A stretch of 64,000 bases of DNA. Origin: JABDIP01 sp965250245. Its GTDB lineage: Bacteria > Pseudomonadota > Alphaproteobacteria > DSM-16000 > Inquilinaceae. A program made the translations under genes and the position numbers. Positions within the stretch are counted from its first letter, which is position 1. Every line of letters starts with the position of its first letter. Under the pieces are notes generated by a model. That model had not been told where the DNA came from. It saw nothing but the letters and a program-made list of their open reading frames with translations, and did not search any database. Positions 55,511 to 63,168 of this stretch are shown one piece after another. Location: NCBI GenBank assembly GCA_965250245.1, contig OZ252296.1, forward strand, positions 3,348,001-3,412,000. Direction: 5' to 3'.

Positions 55511-56565
55511 GCGCTCACGAATTGCTCCACCAGATCATGGACCGCGGCAAACCGGGCGGCGACGCTGGCGGGATCGTCGATCCCGGGCGCCGACGCGGCG
55601 GCGAAGTCCTGATCGTGGAGCAATTCGGTGAACGCTTTGATAACCTCTTTCCGCCGGGCGAGCAGTCGCTCGCCCTCGCCCGCATCGAGCCGGGCCAGCA
55701 TCACCGACCAGGTCTCGAACAGGGCCAAGTCGACCGGCCCCTCCCCCTCTTCGCGGCGGCAGCCGCGGCCCTCGAACAGCGGGGCCATCAACCCCATCGC
55801 CGCCGCGAATCGCTGACCGTGCAGGTGGCGGCGCAGCTTGCCCTCCAGCGAGTCCTCGCCGAGCATGTCCAGCGTCGCCGCCAGCACGTCGTCCAAGGGC
55901 CGGTCGTGGGCCGGCGGGTGGGCGGTCGGGAACGTGGCGAGGAACCGCAGAACGGCCTCACGGTCCTTGGTGCCGGGCGCACTGATGCCGGTGGCCGTGC
56001 GGTAGCCGTCGCCGCTGGCCAGGGTGTCGAGGACTCCGGCACCGGCGGGTCCGGCAACGGCCTCCCGGACCTCCTGCGGCGATCGCCGCGGGTTGAGCCG
56101 GTGGAAGAGGTTGCGGCGGATCGCGTTCGGGGTCCCCGGCTTGACCAGTTCCAGGGTCACGACGGTCTCGCCCAGCCGCCGTTTCTGGGCCCGGGCCAGG
56201 TCATCATAGCCGTCGCCCTCGAACTCGGTGAGGTATTCCAGGCCGTCGAGCACGAAGGCCTTGTCGAGCATGAACCCGCGCAACGCCGACAGGCGCTGCC
56301 GCCCGTCGATGACCACCCAGCGCTCCTCGTCCGCGGCATCCACATAGACCGGCGGCATGGGGATGCGAATCAGCAGGCTCTCGATCAGCCGGCTGCGGGC
56401 GGTCGCCGACCATGCGTCGGACTCGTCGGTCGTCCCGATCACCAGTTCGTCGTCGCGCAGCCGGGCCAGCACATCGTCCAGCGGCAACTGGCGGGTCTCC
56501 ATGTCGAGCCGGGACGGGTCCAGGCCGGCCGGCGGATCCGCTGTGTTCGGGGCTTCGGAGGGCAT
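55507..56565 (-). CDS. DUF262 (ParB/GmrS-like) domain protein
   Basis: Protein of 352 residues with a DUF262 core at about 20-190: RLIESLLIRIPMPPVYVDA, the hallmark VIDGRQRLSALRGFM (DGQQR-type motif) and IRRNLFHRLNP. DUF262 domains bind or hydrolyse nucleotides or DNA in GmrSD-type restriction. The C-terminal half is helical; the DUF1524 HNH nuclease of GmrD is absent. First gene of the operon with the ATPase and the unknown protein. The start is uncertain (Met 22 at 56502 is an alternative; neither has a clear Shine-Dalgarno). Confidence 0.85.
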   Translation of the reverse strand: MPSEAPNTADPPAGLDPSRLDMETRQLPLDDVLARLRDDELVIGTTDESDAWSATARSRLIESLLIRIPMPPVYVDAADEERWVVIDGRQRLSALRGFMLDKAFVLDGLEYLTEFEGDGYDDLARAQKRRLGETVVTLELVKPGTPNAIRRNLFHRLNPRRSPQEVREAVAGPAGAGVLDTLASGDGYRTATGISAPGTKDREAVLRFLATFPTAHPPAHDRPLDDVLAATLDMLGEDSLEGKLRRHLHGQRFAAAMGLMAPLFEGRGCRREEGEGPVDLALFETWSVMLARLDAGEGERLLARRKEVIKAFTELLHDQDFAAASAPGIDDPASVAARFAAVHDLVEQFVSA

Positions 56566-56888
56566 CGCTTTGGTGATTCGCAGCGCGACAGGCCTGCGGA
56601 GAGTGTCGTCGCGGCACCGGAATGTCCATCCCCGGAGCCGGAGGGCCTGTCAGGGTGCAAAAAAAACCGCCGCGGGGCGCGGCGGTCAGTTTTTTGGAGT
56701 GCCATCAACAGGCTACAGGGAGGTCAGGAAATAAAGTTACCCTCCAGACGCAATATGATAGCGATATTCGGCGGCATGGCAATTGCCGAATGCAACCACC
56801 GGCTACGAAAATACTCAGCCCGATCAACAATCTCTTGCGGGCGGCCGATGGAAAATTGTCATGAGTCCCGCAACCGGAAGGTTGCGGG
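56566..56888. other. Intergenic region upstream of the DUF262 operon
   Basis: 323 bases. It holds a bidirectional hairpin at 56660-56695 and an AT-rich stretch (56730-56870). No convincing frame. The operon promoter should be within the first 100 bases next to 56565. Confidence 0.5.
56660..56695. terminator. Bidirectional rho-independent terminator
   Basis: ACCGCCGCG (56666-56674), GGG, CGCGGCGGT (56678-56686), preceded by a run of A and followed by CAGTTTTTT. It can work on both strands; on the minus strand it would end the transcript from 56889-57374 and insulate the DUF262 operon. Confidence 0.85.
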
Positions 56889-57374
56889 TCAGCGGACCAG
56901 GGAGTCGATCAGGGCCGCCAGGGACACATGGCCGTTGATCGAGGCAATCGCGCGCAAATCGCTGTAATCGTTGGGAAAGTAGTAGTTCTCGGCGGCGCAG
57001 CTGGAGGCGTTGGCGATGGTCAGGGCCAGTTGGCGCAAGCCCTGCGACTGGTCGGGCACGTCGTCGCCGATGAACAGTTCGACCACGATGTCGCCCTCGG
57101 CATTGATTTCGACCCTCAGGTTCTGCGCGAAGGCCAGCGGCTCCTCGGTCACCGTGGCCAGGGTCGGCAGGAAAAGGCCCTGCCGCTCGATGCACGGCGT
57201 GAAGGAGGCGACGTAGCCGGTGTCGCCCACCTGCATGTCGCCGATCGTCGGCATGCCCATGGCCTGGGCGGCCTGGCCGGCCGAGGTATCCATGCGGAAC
57301 TGGGCGGATGCGGGCATGACGGAGAATGCCGCGGCGATAATTGCCGCCAGGCAGATCACAATCCGAGAAGACAT
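56889..57374 (-). CDS. Secreted hypothetical protein
   Basis: Periplasmic protein of 161 residues with a signal peptide (MSSRIVICLAAIIAAAFS, cleaved near ASAQ). The mature part has two Cys (FTPCIERQG and ASSCAAENYYF) that may pair. No known family. It is on the minus strand and followed by the bidirectional terminator. Confidence 0.65.
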   Translation of the reverse strand: MSSRIVICLAAIIAAAFSVMPASAQFRMDTSAGQAAQAMGMPTIGDMQVGDTGYVASFTPCIERQGLFLPTLATVTEEPLAFAQNLRVEINAEGDIVVELFIGDDVPDQSQGLRQLALTIANASSCAAENYYFPNDYSDLRAIASINGHVSLAALIDSLVR

Positions 57375-57546
57375 AGCGACCGTTTTTCTTGTGGCTCGGG
57401 GCCTGTTTGATGGACCGGGCGATACTATGGCGGAAGCGCGGGCAAGTCGAGCGCACCCGACGGTGATCCGTCAGGCGCATTAACGACCTTTTAGCGGCAT
57501 TGCGACAATCCTGACCGTCGGGGACCACCGACACGGGGATCAGGGA

Positions 57547-57714
57547 ATGCGAAGGGGTGCCATACGCGATCTTAAGCATGCCGCCGATCTGATCGACAGA
57601 TGCGAGGTCGAGCACCGGCCCGACCAGGCGGAACTGGAGGACATGTCCTTGCGCCTGAGGCAGCTTGCCGAGCGGCTGTCCACCGAGGCGGTGCTGAAGG
57701 TGGCGGAAGTCTAG
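57547..57714 (+). CDS. Small helical hypothetical protein
   Basis: Predicted protein of 55 residues from ATG 57547 (CAGGGA upstream is a weak Shine-Dalgarno). Strongly amphipathic, helix-forming composition (LKHAADLIDRCEVEHRP, then LEDMSLRLRQLAERLS). Codon use fits the genome. No recognised family. Confidence 0.45.
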   Translation: MRRGAIRDLKHAADLIDRCEVEHRPDQAELEDMSLRLRQLAERLSTEAVLKVAEV

Positions 57715-58188
57715 CGCCCGCCACCTGGTCGACGGGCGTGAGCCCTGCGTGAAACGCATGGCAGGGGCAAAAAATGTCCCGTTAACGGTGCCGTCACGCT
57801 CTGTTAATCAACGCAGTAGGACAATGGGATCGTCGAAAGCCGGCGATCGAGATTTCCTGTCGATGTCCTGCAAATGTCACGGCAAAGGGACTACTGGATC
57901 GCCATATAGCAGGACCGATTCGGCTGTCGCCCTGGGCGCGACCGTCGGACCTCACGAAGCCTGGAGCCTGATCATGTCCGAAGACGACGAACATCCGCTG
58001 GACGGGCCGCACCCGACCGATCTGCGGTCGTAGGACGGCACACCCCCGCGCGGCCAGGACCAGGCCGCGCCGCCCCGGTCACCGAGCCAGTCGGCGGCCG
58101 CGGTTGAGCCACATCAATGTCGGAGCGGCATCGCCGCCGCACCGTCCGGTCGTACCGCCAAACGGCGATGGCCGCACGGGAATCGGCA
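57715..58188. other. Intergenic region before the cytochrome c gene
   Basis: 474 bases between the small ORF and the cytochrome start. It includes AT-richer DNA around 57760-57900. A 20-codon frame at 57974-58033 (MSEDDEHPLDGPH) is too short to support. An earlier in-frame ATG of the cytochrome lies at 58117. Confidence 0.45.
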
Positions 58189-58557
58189 ATGACCACTGGC
58201 ACCATTCCATTTTCGGCCCGCAAGGCCGGGCGGAGCTTGAGCCGCCGGACAGTCCTCGCCCTGGCATCGGCGTGCGCAACGGCGACGATGCTGGCGACCG
58301 CACCGGCTGGGGCCGGCGATGCCAATGCCGGCCTTGGGTTGGCCCGGCAATGGTGCGCCAACTGCCATCTCGTCGAGCGCGGCCGTGGCGGCAGCGACGC
58401 GGCCCCGCCCTTCACCGCGATTGCGGCCGATCCGGACAAGGACCCGGCGTATCTTCGCACCTGGTTGTCGACCCCGCATACGCAGATGCCGGCCATGCCG
58501 CTCAGCCGGCGCGACATCGACGACCTGGTCGCCTACATCACCTCCCGCGCCCCATAG
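58189..58557 (+). CDS. Small exported c-type cytochrome
   Basis: Class I cytochrome c of 122 residues. The N-terminus has SRRTVLALASACATATMLA, which resembles a Tat or Sec signal. The mature domain has the haem site CANCH and a likely axial Met in MPAMPLSRRD, ending with LVAYITSRAP. Electron donor and acceptor are unknown. An upstream ATG at 58117 is possible but would bury the signal peptide. Confidence 0.85.
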   Translation: MTTGTIPFSARKAGRSLSRRTVLALASACATATMLATAPAGAGDANAGLGLARQWCANCHLVERGRGGSDAAPPFTAIAADPDKDPAYLRTWLSTPHTQMPAMPLSRRDIDDLVAYITSRAP

Positions 58558-58806
58558 AACGGCCCTCCGGTTCGCCAGCGGGCGAACCCGAACAAGCCCT
58601 CTCTCGCGCTACTTCGGGTCGGCAGGCCGGGCCCCGGCTGCAGTCTATGCATTCAGGCTGCGGCAGATCTGCAACGTTACCATCGACGCGGCAGGGCAGC
58701 CGTTATAAGTTGGAAAGGGCCCGCAGGCCGCTGATCTGGCGACATGGACCGCGGCAAACCCCGCAATCGTCAGCGTCCTGCCAATGACTCGCTTGGAGGT
58801 CGTCCG

Positions 58807-59175
58807 ATGGGATTGAAGCCCGGATCCGGTCGCCGAAACGCGCAGCCCGGCACTCAGGACATGCCGGAGGATCTGGCCCGGGTGGCCACGATATCGATCG
58901 ACGGCCAGGTGCTTCCCCTGCACAGCTGGAGCATGTCGGGATTCCGGTGCGGCGGCTACAAGGGCCATCTGCGACCCGGCCAGAAGACCAATATCAGGAT
59001 CATCATCCCCAGCGGCGACGGCCCGCAATCCTTCGAGATGGCGGCCGAGATCCAGCAGCGGGACATTGAATCGGGCCTGATCTCAGGCGATTTCCTCGGT
59101 CTGTCCAAGGGACAGGTCGAGCGCATGGATGCGATCTTCGCCCGCCGACTGAGCGGCCGCCGCCGGCCCGTCTGA
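58807..59175 (+). CDS. PilZ-like domain protein
   Basis: Protein of 122 residues, ATG 58807 after GGAGG. A beta-rich stretch (about 35-105) with LHSWSMSGFRCGGYKGH and FEMAAEIQQRD resembles PilZ domains; SMSGF stands in for the D/NxSxxG motif. The usual RxxxR is not clear, so c-di-GMP binding is uncertain. Single gene, with a cytochrome gene upstream. Confidence 0.55.
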   Translation: MGLKPGSGRRNAQPGTQDMPEDLARVATISIDGQVLPLHSWSMSGFRCGGYKGHLRPGQKTNIRIIIPSGDGPQSFEMAAEIQQRDIESGLISGDFLGLSKGQVERMDAIFARRLSGRRRPV

Positions 59176-59198
59176 CCGAACGCGCCGCGGCGCGGGCG

Positions 59199-60173
59199 TC
59201 AGGACTCGATCTGCAGGCGCTCGCGATGCGCCTTCAGCCCATCCCGGATCTTCAGCGCCGTCTGCAAGGCGGCGCGACCGGCGGCCCCATCGACCTTGGG
59301 CGGCGTGCCGGTGGCCACGGCGTGCAGGAACGACTCGACCTCCCGCATGAGGCTGTCGCCCTTCTCGAAACGGTCCTCGGTCATCGCGAAGTCGGGCAAT
59401 CCCGGGACCGGCATGCCTTCGCCGTTGCGGAGGATCCGCACCAGCCTGCCCTGCATGAAGTCGACGACCAGCAGCCCGTCCTGCTGGAACACCCTGAGAC
59501 GCCGCTCGGTTTTCTGGCCGACCCGGCTGGCCGTGACATTGGCAATGCAGCCGTTGGCGAAGCGGATCCGGGAGTTGGCGATGTCCTCGCGGGACGACAG
59601 CACCGGCGCGCCGACCGCGTCCACGGATTCCACCGGGGAGTCGGCCAGGGCCATGATGATGTCGATGTCGTGGATCATCAGGTCGAGCACGACATCGGTG
59701 TTGAGACCGCGCGGGTCGAAGGGCGAGATGCGGTCCGACTGGACGAAGAGCGGCCGGTGGATGTGCCGCGACACGGCCAGATAGGCCGAGGAGAACCGCT
59801 CGATATGGCCGACCTGCAGGACGACCCCCTTGTCGCGCGCCAGGGCGATCAGCGTGTCGGCGTCATCCAAATTGTCGGTGATCGGCTTTTCCAGCAGCAC
59901 GTGCACGCCATTGGACAGGAATTCGCGCGCCACCGGGAAATGCTGGGCATCGGGAACCGTGATGCTGACCGCGTCGACCCGGCCCAGCAGCGCCCGGGGA
60001 TCGTCCAGCGCCTCGACCTGCAGCTCCTCCGCCACTGCCAGGGCGCGCTGCGGGTCGCGATCGACGACGGCGACGAGATCACAGGATGGCAGAGCGGCAT
60101 ATTTCTGGGCGTGGAAACGGCCGAAATAGCCGACACCGACCACACCGACCCGTAGATTGCCGCTGTCCCCCAT
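59199..60173 (-). CDS. Gfo/Idh/MocA family oxidoreductase
   Basis: NAD(P)-dependent oxidoreductase of 324 residues, often acting on sugars or sugar nucleotides. The Rossmann motif VGVVGVGYFGRFHAQKY is N-terminal, LLEKPITDNLDDAD holds the catalytic EKP Lys, and HDIDIIMAL has the His and Asp typical of the family. The closest annotated relatives are UDP-GlcNAc-type dehydrogenases, but the substrate cannot be fixed. It lies downstream of the min genes on the same strand with a 164-base gap. Confidence 0.88.
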   Translation of the reverse strand: MGDSGNLRVGVVGVGYFGRFHAQKYAALPSCDLVAVVDRDPQRALAVAEELQVEALDDPRALLGRVDAVSITVPDAQHFPVAREFLSNGVHVLLEKPITDNLDDADTLIALARDKGVVLQVGHIERFSSAYLAVSRHIHRPLFVQSDRISPFDPRGLNTDVVLDLMIHDIDIIMALADSPVESVDAVGAPVLSSREDIANSRIRFANGCIANVTASRVGQKTERRLRVFQQDGLLVVDFMQGRLVRILRNGEGMPVPGLPDFAMTEDRFEKGDSLMREVESFLHAVATGTPPKVDGAAGRAALQTALKIRDGLKAHRERLQIES

Positions 60174-60337
60174 GACCCTTCCCGCCTACCTGTCATGGAC
60201 ACGCCGCCGCACGGCGATCCGCCGGCGCCCCCAAACGCGGCGACTGTAGCGCGACAGACAGCGAACGCAAAACCGCCTGCGGCGAATTGCCCGTTCGATC
60301 CGCGCGTGGCCCTCTGCGGCGGGCCGGGGTCAGGTCC

Positions 60338-60610
60338 TCAGCGGCGTGCCGCGGCGACCCCGCCGGGCAGCTCGATATTGACCTCGAGCATGGATACGCC
60401 GCCGGCGTCCTCGACTTGGACGGAGACCTTGTCCTCGTCGACGCGGATGTATTTGGCGACGACCCGCAACAGGTCACGCTGCAGCTTGGGCAGGAAGTCC
60501 GGTCCCTTGCGGCCCGCCTTCTCGTGCGCAAGGAGGATCTGCAGCCGCTCCTTGGCCGCCGGCGCCGATTCCTGGCGGGACGACCTCAGGAAGATGTCCA
60601 GCAGTCTCAT
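60338..60610 (-). CDS. minE: Cell division topological specificity factor MinE
   Basis: Drives MinCD oscillation. It has 90 residues: an N-terminal membrane helix (MRLLDIFLRSS), the MinD-stimulating segment AAKERLQILLAHE and the dimerisation domain LLRVVAKYIRVDEDKVSVQVE. The start overlaps the minD stop. Confidence 0.95.
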   Translation of the reverse strand: MRLLDIFLRSSRQESAPAAKERLQILLAHEKAGRKGPDFLPKLQRDLLRVVAKYIRVDEDKVSVQVEDAGGVSMLEVNIELPGGVAAARR

Positions 60611-61422
60611 GCCGTTCTCCGCAGCAGGCGTTGGAAGATGCTGCGCTTCTCTTCCTTGATGAACCGGTGCTCCAGGGTCTCGCCGAGGAAGCGGCCGACC
60701 GCGTCGGCATAGGCCTGCCCGGCCGGCGCCTCGCGGTCGAGGATGACAGGCGTGCCGAGGTTGGAGGCGCGCAGCACCGCCTCGTTCTCCGGAATCACGC
60801 CCAGCAGCGGAATGGCCAGGATGTCCAGCACGTCCTCGACCGTCAGCATCTCGCCGCGGGCGACGCGCTGGGTGTCGTAGCGGGTCAGCATCAGGTGCTC
60901 GCGCACCGGCTCCAGGCCGAGCTCGGCCCGCCGCGAGCGGCTGGCCAGGACGCCGAGGATCCGATCGCTGTCCCGCACGGACGAGATTTCCGGATTGGTG
61001 ACGATGATCGCCTCGTCAGCGAAATAGAGCGCCAGCAGCGCGCCCTTCTCGATCCCGGCCGGGCTGTCGCAGACGATGTAGTCGAATTCCTGCCGCAACT
61101 CGTCCAGCACCCGGGCCACGCCTTCCTTGGTCAGCGCGTCCTTGTCGCGGGTTTGGGAGGTCGGCAGGATCGCCAGGTTGTCGACCCGCTTGTCCTTGAT
61201 CAGGGCCTGCTTCAGCTTGGCGTCGCCCTGGATCACGTTGATGAAGTCGAACACCACCCGGCGCTCGCAGCCCATCAGCAGATCCAGGTTGCGCAATCCC
61301 ACATCGAAATCGATCACCACCGTCTTGTGACCCTTCAGGGCAAGCCCTGTGGCGATGGCGGCGCTGGACGTCGTCTTGCCCACCCCGCCCTTTCCCGAGG
61401 TCATTACGATAATCTTCGGCAC
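60607..61422 (-). CDS. minD: Septum site-determining ATPase MinD
   Basis: Membrane-associated ATPase that recruits MinC. It has 271 residues. The deviant Walker A is SGKGGVGKTTSSA (about 9-21), the switch is VIDFDVGLRNLD and the C-terminal amphipathic helix is SIFQRLLRRTA. It lies between minC and minE. Confidence 0.97.
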   Translation of the reverse strand: MPKIIVMTSGKGGVGKTTSSAAIATGLALKGHKTVVIDFDVGLRNLDLLMGCERRVVFDFINVIQGDAKLKQALIKDKRVDNLAILPTSQTRDKDALTKEGVARVLDELRQEFDYIVCDSPAGIEKGALLALYFADEAIIVTNPEISSVRDSDRILGVLASRSRRAELGLEPVREHLMLTRYDTQRVARGEMLTVEDVLDILAIPLLGVIPENEAVLRASNLGTPVILDREAPAGQAYADAVGRFLGETLEHRFIKEEKRSIFQRLLRRTA

Positions 61423-61466
61423 TAGCTTCTCCGCCAGTTAAGTGTTGCAACCAGTCTCGGCACTGG

Positions 61467-62195
61467 TCAGGTCAGCGGCTCGATCATCAGCCGTTCCCCT
61501 TCCAGAAAGATTTGAACGGCCCTGCCAATAAGGTCCTCCGGGATGTCCTCGCGCACCTGCCAGTGGCCGGCGATGGACACCAGTTCGGCATCCAGGCTCT
61601 GGCAGAAGATCCGCGCCGTCTGGTCGCCGGTCACCCCGGCATGGGCGCGGCCGCGCAACCGGCCATAGACATGCACATGGCCGTCGGCCAGCAGCTCAGC
61701 CCCGGTGCTGACCGTGGTCATGACCACCAGGTCGCCACCGCGAGCATAGACCTCCTTGCCGGAGCGGATCGGCCGGGTGACCACGGTCGAGCGGGTCTCC
61801 GCCGGCTTCTCGGCCACCTGCGGTTCGGCCTCGCGGCTGTCCTCGGACGGCGCCGACCGCCAGACCGGAAAGACGCTCAGCCCCGCCTCGACCGCGGCGC
61901 GGTTCTGCTCCTCGGTGCCGTTCTGCACCCCGACCGGTGTCAGCTGGTGCTGCCGGAGGCCGTGAACCAGCTCGCCGAAATGGAACGGCCCGCTGCCCGA
62001 CAGCCCCTGGAGGTCGAGGACCACCGGCGCATGCCGGAAGAAGGTCGGCGCCTGGGCGATCTTCCGCTCCAGCTGGCTGAAGAAGTTCGGATCGCGCAGA
62101 TCCACCACCTGCACCACCAGAAGGGTGAAGGTGCCGCCGCGCAGCTTGATCGATTGGGGCATTTCTACGACTGGCGCGTTGGTGAGCGCTGCCAC
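61467..62195 (-). CDS. minC: Septum site-determining protein MinC
   Basis: FtsZ-ring inhibitor. GTG 62195 with AAAGGA upstream gives 242 residues; ATG 62162 (MPQSIKLRGG) is another possible start and the longer frame to 62339 looks non-coding. An N-terminal inhibitory domain (about 15-115, LVVQVVDLRD in it) and a C-terminal beta-helix (about 145-240: VYARGGDLVVMTTVSTGAEL and HVYGRLRGRAHAG) are clear. First gene of minCDE. Confidence 0.93.
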   Translation of the reverse strand: MAALTNAPVVEMPQSIKLRGGTFTLLVVQVVDLRDPNFFSQLERKIAQAPTFFRHAPVVLDLQGLSGSGPFHFGELVHGLRQHQLTPVGVQNGTEEQNRAAVEAGLSVFPVWRSAPSEDSREAEPQVAEKPAETRSTVVTRPIRSGKEVYARGGDLVVMTTVSTGAELLADGHVHVYGRLRGRAHAGVTGDQTARIFCQSLDAELVSIAGHWQVREDIPEDLIGRAVQIFLEGERLMIEPLT

Positions 62196-62383
62196 GATAA
62201 TCCTTTCGTCCCGCCAATTTGGCCCCGGACGGTCCCGATGCGACGAGGAATGGCGGCTGCCGACCAACGCCGGCCGGGGACGTCCGACCGTGTCCCCAGA
62301 CCGCCGCGGCTCCGGAAAAGGAGGGCCGCGCCCCGCCAATTATCGCGGCCGAATCGACGGAGTCCGGCCGGGGTGTTAACCCA

Positions 62384-62412
62384 ATTTGAATTTAGCGGAA
62401 GCTCGCAGTCAA
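62384..62412 (-). promoter_or_regulatory. Candidate promoter for minC
   Basis: On the minus strand TTGACT (62412-62407), a 17-base spacer and TCAAAT (62389-62384), in an AT-rich block. The leader to the minC GTG would be about 180 bases. Confidence 0.4.
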
Positions 62413-62814
62413 TAAAGGCGGCAAAAAGGCATCGGCGGACATGCCCCATTGCCCGGAAACCGCCAGCCAACAAGGGATTTGGCGAATCGGACCGGCCGCT
62501 GCCCGTCGCCCGACGGCGCGCCCCGCCGCCCGAGGCGCCGCCGTTGTGACCGCGAACCGGCGAATCGCCGTCCGGAAGGCCGGCATCCGGCGGCGACCGG
62601 GGGTTGCCGCCGTCCAAGATTTGTCACGCTACGGTCACCGGCAGCGGGACTAGCATCCAGCCAGCCCGCAATACGGACCGACCTGCCTCAGATGCCGCCT
62701 GGGCCCGTCGCAGAGTCGGTTTCGGATCGATGGCCTACGCCCCGATGCCATCGCTCCGGGTCGCCAGGAACGGGTTCAGGGCCGGGCACGCAGACACCGG
62801 CCGTGCGGGACCCA

Positions 62815-62844
62815 GGGACCCGGCCCTCGCGAGGGCCGGGTCCC
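62815..62844. repeat. Perfect 30-bp palindrome upstream of the small lipoprotein
   Basis: GGGACCCGGCCCTCG is followed at once by CGAGGGCCGGGTCCC, with no spacer. It lies 41 bases before the ATG at 62886. It could be an operator, a leader hairpin or the terminator of an unseen transcript. Confidence 0.85.
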
Positions 62845-62885
62845 CATCAGCGCCGTGGAACGGCGCCAAGCCAAGGAGAGGTATC

Positions 62886-63098
62886 ATGGCCCTTTCGGAC
62901 ATGAAGAGACGGCTGCCCGCGATCTGCGTCGCGGCGGCGGCAGTGTTCGCGCTGGCCGCATGCGACGAGCAGAACGCGGCACAGCAGAACGACACGACGG
63001 TGCCGCAGGCCGACCAGCAACTCGGCGAGCTGCCATCCGCGACCGAGAAGCCGGTCCCGGCCGATCCGATCGCTCCGGATACGGCGACCGACAACTAG
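62886..63098 (+). CDS. Small acidic lipoprotein
   Basis: Predicted lipoprotein of 70 residues: ATG 62886 after AAGGAGAGG. The signal peptide ends with lipobox LAAC (residue 26) and the mature part is Asp/Gln/Pro rich (DEQNAAQQNDTTVPQADQQL). Surface or periplasmic. No known family. Confidence 0.75.
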   Translation: MALSDMKRRLPAICVAAAAVFALAACDEQNAAQQNDTTVPQADQQLGELPSATEKPVPADPIAPDTATDN

Positions 63099-63106
63099 CC
63101 GACCCC

Positions 63107-63137
63107 GTATCGGCGGGTCCCAGCGGCCCGCCGATAC
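63107..63137 (+). terminator. Hairpin after the small lipoprotein
   Basis: GTATCGGCGGG (63107-63117) pairs with CCCGCCGATAC (63127-63137), an 11-bp perfect stem with a nine-base loop. No T-run follows. Confidence 0.5.
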
Positions 63138-63168
63138 CAATCGCGACCGGCGCGCACCGCACCCGGCA

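Larger units (their letters stand above)
62196..62885. other. Long intergenic region upstream of minC
   Basis: 690 bases between divergent minC and the small lipoprotein. It holds a candidate minC promoter (62384-62412) and a perfect 30-bp palindrome (62815-62844) near the right end. No convincing reading frame is seen on either strand. Confidence 0.55.

Noticed and set aside
62165..62617. Minus-strand frame of 150 codons upstream of minC.
   Set aside because: Arg/Gly-rich translation, overlaps the AT-rich promoter candidate, and no family.
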